A stretch of 64,000 nt of DNA, taken from Diprion similis. Its lineage: Eukaryota; Arthropoda; Insecta; Hymenoptera; Diprionidae. The notes under the pieces are model-generated. The model did not search any database, was not told the DNA's origin, and saw only the letters and a program-made list of their open reading frames with translations. The position numbers were made by a program, and so were the translations under genes. The stretch spans positions 7,750,001 to 7,814,000 of the forward strand of contig NC_060112.1 of assembly GCF_021155765.1 (NCBI RefSeq). The letters are read 5' to 3'. Below are positions 24,841 to 37,364 of this stretch, one piece after another (within the stretch, counting starts at the first letter, position 1; each line of letters starts with the position of its first letter).

Positions 24841-25770
24841 GAAATTAAATTTCGAATGGTCGAAAACCCGACGGCTCAAAGTTCAAAAATCCAAGATTCC
24901 AATTCAAGTTAGGATAGAGTAAGAGTCCGGAAAGTAAAGTTCCGAATTGTAAAGTTTCGATAGTGTGAAATTCTGAAAATTGAAATATATTCACAGAGAT
25001 TTGTTTACTTAACGAGTGGGTGTAAAAAAATTAGAGAAACCGAAAATCAGAATGACCAGGATTCCGAACGCAAAAATATCGAAAATCCAAAACAAAGAAA
25101 GATATCAAAGAGGTGAAATTTCATCAAGATAGAAACTATGGGAACTGAAAATCTTCGATCATTCGAAATTTCGATGTTTCAGATCTTCAATTTTCCTCAT
25201 TTTCGCAATTTTGGAACTCTGACTTATGCCTTCTTGGTATTTTGTCCTTTCGAAACTTTGAGCGTCGGGTCTCGGACGATTCGAAATTACGATGTTTTGT
25301 CACTGTTTCATTTTTTTACTTTAAATTTCACCATAAAAAAATTGGGAATTTGGGGCTTTCGGAACGTTTCAAATTCCAAATTTCAAACCCGCCTCATGCA
25401 TATTAGAAAATACTTTTGCAAATTGCTTGTTATCGATTGCATTTTTGTTCGTTTCTATGTCCGAATTTATTTTACGACGTTACGACGCTAAAGAAGCTTA
25501 TGCTGTTCTTATTTTGGAACGAATAATGTGTCCAAAGCGACAAAGTCGAAAATGATTCTGTTTAGGTATGAAAAAAAAATTGAGAGGCAAGCAGATAGTT
25601 TTCTCCGGAAATTCGGGAAAATCTGCACCATTCGGAATTTCGATTAATGTCATTTCAACGATTTTAAATTTTCGCCATTCAGACTGATAAAACGAATCGA
25701 CCTGACGAAATTCAGGTTCGCAACATAAATGTAAGAAAATATTACCATGCAATTTCTTTTTTCGAATGAT
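24841..25770. repeat. Degenerate TTCGAAAT-like repeat field
   Basis: Short variants of TTCGAAA, GAAATTTC and AATTCCGAA recur many times with irregular spacing on both strands, for example near 24950, 25160 and 25640. The field looks like an old, decayed array or palindrome. Unit and boundaries are not sharp. Confidence 0.35.
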
Positions 25771-27499
25771 TAAATATTTTGGAGATCTGAGAAAGAAAAA
25801 CGTTAATTCGTACTCAAAGAATTTACTTTTACACCAGTTAAATTGAAGAACCGCAAAAAATACTGTTCTTAAGGAAGTGTCCTGATTTATTTCCGCGTCC
25901 ACGTACCTTAAAAGCGAAAAGAAAGCTTAAAAGCCCCATTCTATACGCAACACTGATTGCAATAATAGATTCGTAGTGCATGAAAATGACTACTAATCAT
26001 TGAAACTATCGAAAATCAGTATTTTGAATAATTCATTTTTAGTTATTTCATTATTCTTCGTTTAAAATTTCGATATATTGGTCATTCGAAATATTGACCC
26101 TTTCAAGTTTTGACCCGCCATCCCGTGTGATGGGATAGTCGGAATTCCGCTAGTATTTTCATCACGAAAAAATCCTCTATTGCTTGGCCTAATCGATCAG
26201 AGCACCTCTTTCAGGCTTGTTTCTCACTCATACACAATTCTTAGCATGGAAGTCTGATAAAGTTACGACAGAATATAGTACCTAATAACACGAATATCTT
26301 CATTGAATATTTCTAATCAAAAACTCTGCAATAAATTCTCATTCATTGATCGTGAATGTTTGTAGTACATTTTCATAGTATCCGCTTAAGCTATCATGTG
26401 CACGTTATGTACACCCAACGATGTTAATTCTGCGGTAAAAAGGGTATACTGGTGTTTACCCTTGTGTTAAACCTACAATAGTGGAATGAACCATGTGAAT
26501 GTACGTGTAATAAGCAGCTCTACACACCTCGGTCGACGTTCATGCCTAGGCGTAGTTCTGTGCCAGTTCATTGCCGTATCGATGTCGCGCTGCCTTATGC
26601 TTTCTGTGACAGCAAGGTACGATGCAGGTTGTGGCACGAATGCATCAAACTGTTCACAGCCATGTCTACAAGCTGATTTCAGGCAACAGAAAGAAGTTCC
26701 TTCCTTCGTAAAAACTCAGTCGTTGAAGTAGGCTAATTACGAACACGACCAAGTCCAATGAATCGGAAAATCCAAGGGCGTAATCGTCATCATCGTTTAA
26801 TTTTAAAAACGTCGCGAGAGCTTTTTCAAGCTTTCTTTCAAAAGTTGGACTAAATTTGAAGTCAACAGATTTTTCCATTTGTTTATTGATTAATTCTACC
26901 TCTATAATCTTCTCCAGGATTGATTAAACAGGTTTTGTTTACAGGATAGAAGGAAATCACTTTGTACAAACACTTCCGGATGCTTGAAGAAAGCTCGAAA
27001 CTACCCGCAGCGTAATCAAGTTGATTTTCGGTTCGAAACGACAATCTTATCTACAATAATAAACCCCTTCGTCCTGATTTTCATCATAATAATCCGTGCT
27101 TTCTATAACGATTAACTTGTTTTAGCCTTATACAACCTTCACACAGCCGGTGCAAGTAATTCTTGCCTTAAATATTGCAGTTTAGATATGTTTATTCTTC
27201 TCCGAGCAGCCCTGCAAACACACGGTTACAGTTTACACCACCGTAAAAAAAACGCGCGGCTATCACGTACTTATAGATTTACACGTGTGCGGTGTGAACT
27301 CAGTCAATGAAACTGCGTGTCGGTGGTCCAGCGTAAATCCCGTAGATACATCATACCAGGTGTACCAATTAAACCGCGAATATTACGCGACGTTGAAAAT
27401 TTCCGGTATATTATTGTTCCTTAGCGCCCTCGTAATTCCTCAGGCTAACGAATCTTCCCCGATCCGATGAACTTGACGAGAATTCGGGTTAAACTTGTT

Positions 27500-27730
27500 G
27501 ATGATCGGAGAGAGGCAGGAGAATCTAACGGGTAGCGCGCAGCCAGCCTCGAATCCCGATTATTTTTGCACCCCGAAGGGCGCGCGTCGCCGGCATCGAC
27601 ATGCGAGAAGCGAGGGTGGAATGGCCCGGGTGTTGCGACACTAGCGCCTCGCCGTTTGCCCGGCTCGCCCTTTTCATCCCTGCTGCATCAACCCCTCAGT
27701 AACGTAGTAACGAATCCCTCGCGTCCTATC
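27500..27730. promoter_or_regulatory. CpG-rich patch, possible regulatory region
   Basis: A short GC- and CpG-dense block (GGGCGCGCGTCGCCGGCATC near 27578) in otherwise AT-rich DNA. No credible coding frame crosses it. A function is only inferred from composition. Confidence 0.2.
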
Positions 27731-30700
27731 AGCCTCGTATTTTCTTACTCCAGGCATTGATACGTCGTTATTTGTCAAATTTGTTTCGACGTGTGATGTA
27801 CTGGAAATATGTTGGCCAATATTTACGATCATTGGACTGGTTGGTTGGCCGAATCATTTTATTACGAGATGATAATACACGAGGATTTACCTAGTTGTTG
27901 TATTCTTAAGCTACGAAGGTTTCTTTAACGATATGAACGTGGGAAATATTGGAATTATGAATACAGGCTTGGGTGTCGATGCTCCGATTCAAATGGATGT
28001 CAAATGGATGAAAACCCAGTATATTCAATTTATGTAGGAGAGACTATGTTTTACAATTTTATTGGAACACTTTTTTTATTATGTTGACATCGTTGAACGT
28101 TTAACTTATTTTATAATGGCGATATCGAAGCGATTACGAAAACAAAAGGAAATCTGCTTCGGTAACTTTCTAGAATACAGTCAATGTAGAGTGAAATCGA
28201 ATGAAGTTACGAGATTTTGTATCATTTTGAAGGGATTTGAAAGAAAGCATCGATATCCAAGCTTTATTTATAATCCCAGTTTCTTCTATTTCGATATATT
28301 TTTCTGGAGATGTTTATAGCTTACGTATACAGTGATCAGATAAATACTTCGTTTACGGTTATCTCGTGACTAAACCATAAATCGTTTAGATTTTCAACGA
28401 ATCAACCCTCTCGAATTGAAGCTATGTACTTGATTTGTCTTGACGAATTCTCTACCGCTATTTTATCTTCAATCCATAACAGCTAATTCTTCGTATACAA
28501 ACGAGAAATTGATTCAAGAATAAAATTTTTTTTGTTCCCTGATGGGTATAAATTGCACCTAGCAATTTCGTAAATACAGTTACGATCGGGTTGCGTTTAG
28601 GCGCAGGTTTTGCGTTCTAGTTTCATTCGGGTAGCTGAAAAGACGGCTTCAACGAGGTGGGAAAAAATCAGTAAAGAATCCGCAAAGGTGATCTGCAGGC
28701 ATTCGGCCATCCACAGTTCCGTAGTCATGGCAACTGCAGGCTTCTCGATTCCGCGCCCATGTAAGACGTGTCGTCTCACGGGATGTCCAATTGCTCCAAC
28801 TTGGAAGGAAGTTCGGGCTTTTCCGACTTCCACTGAAATATATTCAGTCGCCATAATCCATACAGGTGTCGTCTGGCTCTCCAGTTCGACAGACTCAGAC
28901 TGTGATAAATGATCTGTAAACGTCTGTAACCATCGCCGTTAATAAAGCCTCATCATCATTCACGGAAATGAGTTATGAGCCGATATTAGTAAAATATTCC
29001 CTTCTTGATATCCCCTTAAAGAATTTACCGAACATTTATTATCATCACGAGCTCACGGTTTACACTTTACTCACAAATTTCCATTCGTATTGTTGTTTGC
29101 TTTTTTTCCTTTTGCTTGATCTTCGATCCGATGGATAGAAGACCTGTAATCAAAATTCACTTCGTAGTTTTTGGACCGAATCTTGTGGCTCAGGATCTTC
29201 TAGAGCCGATCCTGACTCGAGCTGGCTGCATTCAAGCATGCGCCTCGGAGATGCAATGTTGAATTCCGCAAGCAGCAAGGGTGGCTGCTTCGTTGCCGCG
29301 TTCGGTGAAAAAGAAAAGGGCAAAAGAAAATGCGATTAATGGTGCGGAACAGCTCGCACAAACGGTAAATTGTGAGGATGGATTAGGTACTTGACAGCCC
29401 GGCAGGGCAAAAGCAACGCGGATTTGCGATTGTAGTTTAAGGTCGATAAATTGACGCCGCTGCAACAGAGATAACATAAAAGCCAATGATTGCATTCTTG
29501 TACTGCGACAAGTATCGATATAGTCTTTCATGAATTTTACTTCGACAGTCCTACGATCACAATAACGTTTGATCATTATTGTTTGCGTCGACTGGTTATT
29601 CCAATGTACAAAAATCAACTGTGATATACCATCAGAAGGATTAAATTGATCTTGTGTGCTTTCCCATGGATATATTTACGTTCATGATACACATAGTGGT
29701 CAATAGAAACACAATCTTGAGAAATGAAAATACTGTATTATCGCTTCCACAGCTTATGGCTTCCTTAAAGGTCACCGGTAAAGGCGCGCATCGATTTTCG
29801 AACTCTGCACGATATTGATACTACCAGAAGGCTTGTTGTAAACTCATTTCTGCATGATTTATTTTTTTCTCACTGTCGGTTTTAGTTGTTTACTCATATG
29901 AACGACGCAATACAATATCAATTTGAGTCATTAAAGTATCAATTATTATTATTATTGTCTTATTTACTAAGTACGTATTTGATATAGTCAATGAAAATCA
30001 ATCTTTCAATGAAAATATAAATTATCAAAAAACTTTTCAGCTATTAAAACTATATACTGAAATTTACGATATTTTAATTTCAAATGCACAGTTTTAAAAA
30101 AATACAAAATAATGTATTCATTTTTACCGATGCAATCGAGTCGTGTTCGATTATTTTTTTGTACTCGATTAATCAGCACACACAGTCTACGCGGCTGTGA
30201 GTGCTGACAAGTTGCAGCAACTGATTGCAATATTCTGAAAAAGATGCTGAATAATTTGAAGTTCATGTATGATTTTTTCCAGATTTTTCGATTGTATCTC
30301 ACGAGTGTAATTTGAAAAATTAAATTAATCCTTTGTTTTTCAAATAACACATTGCCATATGTTTGTGAAAATTGCAAATGTTGCTTAAAACCGTATACGA
30401 ATGATCACCATAGCATCAATAATAACCGAGAATTACAATTTGTTTATTGAAATATGTACTGCACAAAATTTAATCTACATTATAACTCGATCTAAGTTCA
30501 TAACTTTACCGATATATGTTGAACAATGTCCGGCAGAAAAATCCAATCGCTCGAAGCCAACAAGCTGATGCAAAATTGAAATAAAAATATGATCTAAATC
30601 CGGACTATTACTAATGAATTTTTTTCGTTCCTTAACTGAATTTTCGTGAGTTATTAATAAATATTTGTCGCCTCTTACGGCTGCTACCTTCTTCAACGTT

Positions 30701-31788
30701 TACGTCAGTTTTCTGAAACATGGCAGCAGTGATACATTCGAAAGAGAAACGACAAGTTCTATATAATCACAAATAATATTTTTATTACAATTAATTTTAG
30801 GGTATAATGCAGCGGAATAGTAAAATATAATTTAGGTGAATATACATGGTGGTCAGTTTTTTCAGTGATGATGAGGGTCAACAAGTACGAGTGGAAGATG
30901 AGGTGAAAAAAAGTAGAAAGCAGTTTTTGTCTTTGATATTGTCATCAGCAGCTCATATCCGAACTAGATATTTCTTAGTCAAAATCAGGGGTTATTTTCA
31001 AAATGAAATTTTTTCTTTGGTCTCTTTTTGTCTATGAGATATTTGCCCGGGATAGTTAAAACCGACCACCCTGTACTGCATGAAATATCGCTTAAAATGT
31101 TTATATAGGGAGCAATTACTTGTCTTTGAGCATATATGCTTATGATATGATAATTACAGCAGTAAAATAATGCGAAATTAACAAAATTAATTATTACCTA
31201 CATATATATGTACATTACATCATAATATACCTTTATTGCCACCTTGTAAAAGGGAACAGGTATCCAGTTCATTTCTTCCGTTCAAGTTTTCATTCCCCTT
31301 TACTATCTATTAACAATTGTTGAAAGACATAAATTCACGGTTTCTCAAATTTCCTGCTATCAGAAACAAAATAGATGGTTGTTATATCACAATAAGCATT
31401 GAATCTTGTGGCCAATATTCGAAACGTAATACTTTTAGACGTTTATGATGATTTTTTTTCAGCATACATCTTAACAGGTGATGCAGCCAGTAATAACAAT
31501 ATAGAAAAAAAATTATATAAAATATACAGAGGTAATTTTTATTAAATGAATTTATCAGTTAGATCAATAACAAATATAGCCCTCCTCCTCTTTTCCCCCT
31601 TTCCTACTCCTTACCCCCTGCCATGATGTGAAGAAATTTTCATCAAAAAACAGTGCAACAGATTCATTGTTTGAGTACCTTAAATAATTTGGCCAATGTC
31701 TGCGACAACGCTTAACATGTTCATTCATTGGTCAAGGATACCTGCACTGATTTCATACAATCCAAATTTAAAATTGTCTGTAATATCT

Positions 31789-31857
31789 TCAATTACCGAC
31801 GCACTTCTGCCATGCGAGACCTCCGCAAGCCATAGCCACAACAAAGTATATTACAAC
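31789..31857 (-). CDS. Vamp7: VAMP7 exon 5, tail anchor
   Basis: Acceptor TTTATTCCAG; 22 codons and TGA. VVIYFVVAMACGGLAWQKCV ends the protein with the usual VAMP7 C-terminal CGG and W..C pattern. Confidence 0.94.
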   Translation of the reverse strand, partial: VVIYFVVAMACGGLAWQKCVGN

Positions 31858-34713
31858 CTGGAATAAAAAAGTAATAAATATATACTGCAATATCATTCAA
31901 TTTAAATAAAATGCAAAGAATTTCATCAATCATCAGAATAACGATCCAGCTTCAAAAAATTGATTTTACTGTATCTATGAAAATTTTTCATAATTATATA
32001 CGCAGAGTAATATAGGTACCTCCAATTTGGGAATAGTTACGGCGTTGAATTTTAGTTCATATCTAGTCATAGTTTTGCTCTACTTTTCGATAGACATTTT
32101 ACGTTTGATTTTACAAAGGAAACAAACAATGAATCAAAGGCTCTAACAATCCTCATCTCAAAGGCTTCTCATGGGTACAATTTTGGGTAAAGCATGACGA
32201 ACTGTCCGAATAAGAGTAGAATTCATTTTATATGTGTATGATTGGTAAAATTCTCCTCGCGTAAACTCATTAGATATCTGATTTTTCAGATTCATACGTA
32301 CGATCAAAACAACAGCCACTATCACATAAAGCTTTATGTTTTTCCAAAAGAGGGAACGAGCCAGATTTCTGCTTGTTTTCCTAAACGTCACAGACTGCAA
32401 AATTAGACAATTAGTCATTAGTGTAAATTTTATGATGGTGTAGATAGTTTTTGAATAAAAACTATCAATATAGACGAAAGATTTGTAGAATACTGAAAAA
32501 ATTAAGATTTTCTTTAATGGTTTACTTGGTGGCACTGCTAATTCTTGTATGACTTTCTGAAAATTTTCGTCGGAATGATGATGATATGCATGTATAAATC
32601 TACCAAACTAAACAAATTTGATAGTTCAGTTTTCAATGACAATTACTACTCATGAATGACATTTCTGTAACAAGATTTTGCATGTTATGAAATTCGCTTG
32701 AAACTCGTCTCTTTTAATCATACTTTCTAGTAGAATTCCCCTATAGATGACTGACAACAGTGGCGGTTGAAACTTACGCTAGCAGTCAAGTTCTCAGTTT
32801 TGTTTATGAGTAATTCTAGTCTTTCTCCTCGTGCCGCAACGTTATCAATATTCTTCACCATAATGTCTTTGAGTTCATCGAGTTCCCCATGCACTTTGGA
32901 TAGTGCATCGATATCTTTGGACTCGCTGTAGTGTTTCTGTTTAAAATTAGAAAAATGCATTTTTTTAACAGGTGCTGTTCATCGGTGGTTAAAACAGATT
33001 GTACAAGAGCGGTATATTCACTAAAAAATAAATAATAAGTTGAAAATTCGAGTTTATTGTTAAACTCAGTGTTTCTTGATTTTTTCCTACACTACTTTGA
33101 ACTGACAATAAGACCCAAAGGTCTCTGAGTTTTTGCACCGAAATTTTGTCGTAGTTATTGGTATATGCAGAAAAACAACAATCTTTGTTGGAAGAAGCTA
33201 AAATTCCCAAGATATTTTCAGAAACTCTTAAGAGTTCTGGAATTGTTCCACCTAATATATTGCTGCGCACCCAGAAATTTTCTCTGTAGGACTCAAAACT
33301 CATGATTTACCATTTCATTGGCCAGCACCCTCGAAAACTCAGAGTTCATTGCATAGGCTAGAGCAGTTTGAGCTCCATGTCCATAAGCTGCTTCAAATCG
33401 TCTCTGAATTTCATTCAAGTATAAGAATGCACGCGACCGTTGAAATTCCTGAAATTTAAAGTCAACAATCAGTTAATGAAGAAAATCATTTACAATCATA
33501 CTAAAATTGGTAAATGTTGTATTATCCAGACAATACCATCTCTTGATTGCAGATGACTGATGTTTATAATATAATTACGTATGAAATCACAAGCAATATC
33601 AAGTTTCGCTGCTTTTATTATGTCGATAATTGTGAAATTTGTAGAAGTTTGCTCGAGAAAAATGTTTATGTAACAGTTTTCTTCAAGAGTATTAAAAAAC
33701 ACATTGAGAAATATATTGAATATTATCAACACAAGTAATTTAATGAAACAGATTTTTGGCTCTGATAATTTGATATCGGAGCCTTTCCATTTGCTGATCG
33801 TTCTACCTTTTTATCTTCACCCACTTGGTAATTTACTCTTCTTTCTCTGTGTCATCGGTTAAGATTTCACAAAAGATGAAGCAACTAATTTTTATGTACA
33901 TCTTTGATTTCCTCGTATTAGAAACTTCAACCTCGCATATTTGACTTTGTTCGTATCAAAGTATTAAACATTCTCATTTGAACAAAAATTCATGCAACTC
34001 ACACCATACAAGTTTTGTTGCCCATCTTTGCCCATAAATTAAGTTATGTATCCATGAATTCAAACTAATTTTAGAGAAAACTGTTATGCACATCAAGTAC
34101 ATAATTTCGTGAGTACCTATAGTCCGAGAACGTATAATGTGGACACTGATATATATGCGTGTCTTCTGTTGATATAAACAAAAGTGCAAAAGAAATATCT
34201 GATCTTTTAAGTATGTTTTGTATATTCTAGTATTTCTACTTATTTATAGTATTAACAATCGGTTACTGAAAATAGAATCGTAAGAAACTCAGAGAAGGCT
34301 AGAATTAACTTGCCCAAATCCAGAGGAATTACATCGAGAGGTGATACTAGGTTTGTTTCATTGTTTCCAAATTTTTAAACAATTGCGGCCCTTTGGATAA
34401 AAACCTGTTTTTCGATTGTTTTGCATCTCATATCAGTAAGAGCTATTTTGTTTGCAAGCAGCAGGTACAGGTTGCTCTAAAAGAAATCTTGGAAATACTC
34501 GATACGTACATCATCCGTGATGCACATGTATATGATCCTGTTATCGCACATGTAGTGGAAGAGGTACGGCCCTTGTGTGTAAGTCAGCTTGTCATTGTGC
34601 GGAGGTATTTTTGCCAAAATCCGTTCCGTCACTTCGGCAAAGTTTCCAGTGCGCGCCGCATGCTTGGCGAGCACGGTTGGCCCACGGGCCACGACGCTGT
34701 AGAGAATAGGCAT
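31789..34713 (-). CDS. Vamp7: VAMP7, longin-domain R-SNARE (whole gene, 5 exons)
   Basis: Vesicle-associated membrane protein 7, a tail-anchored R-SNARE that drives fusion of late endosomes and lysosomes and secretory lysosome exocytosis. The exons are 34713-34510, 33448-33311, 32936-32778, 32394-32302 and 31857-31789. All junctions are phase 0 with GT-AG borders, giving 220 residues, equal to human VAMP7. Residues 1-114 form the longin domain (MPILYSVVARGPTVLAKHAA; CITDDEFQRSRAFLYLNEIQ; AYAMNSEFSRVLANEM). The SNARE motif follows (about 125-180, DELKDIMVKNIDNVAARGER) with the zero-layer Arg in ARGERLELLI. The C-terminal anchor is KLYVIVAVVLI joined to VVIYFVVAMACGGLAW. An acceptor-like TTTACAG lies 9 bases before the ATG, suggesting a 5' UTR exon upstream. 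Confidence 0.96.
32302..32394 (-). CDS. Vamp7: VAMP7 exon 4, SNARE end and anchor start
   Basis: Acceptor TTTTGCAG, donor ATC|GTACGT; 31 codons, SVTFRKTSRNLARSLFWKNI then KLYVIVAVVLI. The open frame runs on past the donor but loses the membrane anchor, so the splice is preferred. Confidence 0.95.
32778..32936 (-). CDS. Vamp7: VAMP7 exon 3, SNARE motif
   Basis: Acceptor TTTAAACAG, donor AGC|GTAAGT; 53 codons carrying most of the coiled-coil SNARE motif, including the zero-layer Arg. Confidence 0.97.
33311..33448 (-). CDS. Vamp7: VAMP7 exon 2, longin domain end
   Basis: Acceptor TTTCAG, donor ATG|GTAAAT; 46 codons from EFQRSRAFLYLNEIQRRFEA to ANEM. Confidence 0.95.
33449..34509 (-). other. 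VAMP7 intron 1
   Basis: AT-rich; nothing identified. The three other VAMP7 introns (32937-33310, 32395-32777, 31858-32301) are about 370-450 bp and equally plain. Confidence 0.9.
34510..34713 (-). CDS. Vamp7: VAMP7 exon 1, longin domain start
   Basis: ATG at 34713-34711; 68 codons ending CITDD before donor GTACGT. Encodes the first strands and helix of the longin fold. Confidence 0.95.
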
Positions 34714-37360
34714 TCTTTGTCTGTAAATTGATAAGAAAACTTGTCGTCAACTGGAATCAGACATCGGTATTCTTAATCTGCACTAATCCAATGTATTTTT
34801 CATCTCCATGCATCATGGCTCGCAGCAAAAATTGCATCGTAGTTCTGACTCACTGATATTGTTAGTCAGAAATTATCAGATACGTTTACTGTCAACGTTG
34901 CGTGCTGCGTGATTTGGTGACAACTTACTAGCACGTCTAGCCTAAGCCAGTGGCAATGACCTACCTTAATTTGTGAATGCGGAAATTCTGGACGATATTT
35001 GTTCGCCTAGGAGTTCTGTACTCCGTTAATGCTCACACCAAAGACAATGGGTACACTTGTTGTTGACTGCGGGTTACAAATTGCATCGGGTTACGGTGAA
35101 TCACTCGATAACGACGAAAATTTACGTCAAACGTCAAATGCGACGAATGCGACCAAACACTCATCCACCTACAAAACGAACAAAGCACTGATCAGAGTTA
35201 AGCAGGCGTTGAAGGACGAAAACGCACGTCACTTGTTTCGTTTTCTTGCCACAAGAGTGCGCATCGACGCGAAGTCGGTGTCTGTTTTTGTCGATTATTG
35301 CCTCTTCGTCCAAACATTCGAACTAAAATATTCAAAAACACTGTTGGTCCGTTCCAAAGAATACAAGGTTTCATGTATGTACGCGTGTTCCGAGTATACG
35401 CATCATCGGAAATTTATTCGACATTTAGGGTGATTCCGCCTGCATCCAGGCAATTAGATGTACTTTTTACCTTTCGATTTATTGTCTTTACCGACGGAGT
35501 AGAATCCTTACCATAAGGGCGGAATCACCTCGTATTGCGTGCTGCGCATAACCGATATTTTTTCATTTGAATTATTTAATAAGCGAATCATTTTGTTAAA
35601 CACTACCTCAACGATCGCCTCGCAGAAAAATTAATGGATTACAATATTTATTCAGCTCTGTAAGGAACCAGGGACCATTTTCTGACACTTGTATAGCACA
35701 ATCATTTTCCTATTTTCAAACTCCTGAAACGATTCAAAGTTTGAACAAAAATTTGGACTCATCAGATCCTCGTAAATACTCTTATTGTTAAATCGGTCAT
35801 ATGACCTTGATCTCAGAACGTCAGTTGTGACGTTAGATGCAACGATAAAATAAAATCTGCACTTACTTTTTAGGCAATGCAGATCAGAGAGTGAAATGTC
35901 GATGTAATCGAAACTCGGAGTTTCTCAACTGAGTTTTGCCCCAGACTACATCAAATGTTTCTGGAATATTTAAAAAATTTTTTACTAGAGAGATTTAATT
36001 TTAAGTATGACCGAAATATTTTAGGTATTGCGTAAAATATTTTTAATATGGCTCTAACAGAGTATTTTTTGTGTAATGCTGCCAAGTTTAGGGGTGGACT
36101 CGATTTCCAGTACAATGTTTGCAGTGACGTAGATATACAACCTTACCAATTTGGGTTGACTATATCCTTAGATTTTAACATCATCTTCAGCCGTTAGATA
36201 GATGAGTTACTTCGGTTGAAAGTATCATGAGAGGATGGAAAATTAGAAATTTAAGACGTTGCCTTTTTTCGTCTCGAAATGTGAGTTCTTGTAATACTTT
36301 CAGACCTTGGATCGACAATTTATTCACATCAGCAATACTTCAAAGTGATGAGAATCATGAGTACGAATAGTACTTAATTGAAATGAGACACTTAAGACGC
36401 AGACACGATGGGCTTATTTCGGGTTTAAATATTTCGATAAGTCTGCGAGCTGCTAAGAAATTAATAGCATCATCCTTTGAAACATATATCGCGGTTTTTT
36501 CGCTTTACTCTTTTATTACGCAGTAGAGATTCATATTTGAACTTCTCTCGAAACGCAAATATTTACATCGTTGCGCCTTGAAAAAATATCACGAATCACG
36601 TCCTTCTATCGGTGATTTGCAGAATCCATGCTTCCATAAAAAATACGGTAGATGGTATACCATGAAAAATCATTCATGCGATATATTATGTCTAGAATCC
36701 ATAACATAACTCGATGTGCGCAGCTATTCATAACGCGCATTAATAAACTTTTCATCAATTAGTTTTTGCCTCAATGGAAAGATGAAAGAATCACGATATT
36801 CTTTTTTTCTCAAATCAACACCGTCACACCGATCTATTTCTCTTGGTAACAGTATCACCCTCATGCATCTGGATTTCATGAAATTTTCGCCTCTCGAAGA
36901 TATGTACTTTGCAATGCGTCGCTATGTGTGGAGTTAAGTTATGTAGCACGCAGCGATGTTTCGCTTCTGGTAAGAACAGGGAGCGCCGTAAATAAGCGCA
37001 GTGCGTCAGATAGCGCAGATATCGAGATAACGGTGCTGCGCGTCTTTCAGGCCGGCCCGTAAACTCCAGTGGATCTACATTTTTCCCACCGCCATGCGCC
37101 ATGCGCCATGCCAGTAGCTGTAGGCGCGTGCTATTAAGCCGACCGAAACCTCACGAGTCCCCCTGCGCTGGTGAAATTACGCTAGCCAGTTTCAAAGTCA
37201 CATGCGCTGCTTGAATCTCGTTAGTCACATTCATGCAAGCACGTTGTTCCGTCGACCGTCGATAGTGCAGTGCTGCGCTCCTCCTTAACCCGGCTTCACA
37301 CCTCGGGGTGTGGATGTTTGTACTTTGACGTCTCCGGTGAAGTTCGACATCCTCATTTGA
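34714..37360. other. Divergent spacer between VAMP7 and mARC
   Basis: The VAMP7 and mARC promoters should both lie here. It contains a 12-bp inverted repeat pair (35429-35529) and, next to the mARC start, a GC-rich block with a triple GCCATGCG-type repeat (about 37090-37111). No gene was supported; the 134-codon plus-strand frame at 35029-35433 has no features. Confidence 0.6.
35429..35529. repeat. Short inverted-repeat element
   Basis: GGTGATTCCGCC (35429-35440) and GGCGGAATCACC (35518-35529) are perfect reverse complements about 101 bp apart outside to outside. They could be termini of a tiny non-autonomous element or a coincidence. Confidence 0.35.
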
Positions 37361-37364
37361 ATGG
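37361..37364 (+). CDS. mARC: mARC start exon (inferred)
   Basis: The next exon has no ATG in frame back to a stop at 40009. Here ATGG is followed by a strong GTAAGT donor, preceded in frame by TGA, and sits at the end of a GC-rich block. Joining ATG G to the acceptor at 40042 gives MERSRLAYATAVVVG in the correct phase. Only four bases are coding, so the support is positional. Confidence 0.5.

Larger units (their letters stand above)
24233..31788. other. Intergenic region between otopetrin and VAMP7
   Basis: The two flanking genes are both on the minus strand, so this holds the otopetrin 5' flank and the VAMP7 3' flank. It contains a degenerate TTCGAAAT-type repeat field (24841-25770), a CpG-rich patch (about 27500-27730) that could be regulatory, and several open frames of 70-130 codons (minus 26666-26878, minus 28597-28854, minus 29232-29618) with no recognisable domain. 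A possible VAMP7 poly(A) signal lies at 31543-31538. Confidence 0.55.

Noticed and set aside
26666-26878. 70-codon minus-strand ORF with a good ATG and acidic DDDDY stretch
   Set aside because: Too short and isolated; no conservation evidence available.
28597-28854. 85-codon minus-strand ORF with an ATG and mixed codon use
   Set aside because: No family or neighbouring exon recognised; not enough to call a gene.
29232-29618. 128-codon minus-strand ORF
   Set aside because: No recognisable domain or splice context; chance-level length.
32158-32535. Minus-strand ORF of 125 codons through VAMP7 exon 4
   Set aside because: Read-through into introns on both sides; the spliced form restores the full VAMP7 SNARE motif and anchor.
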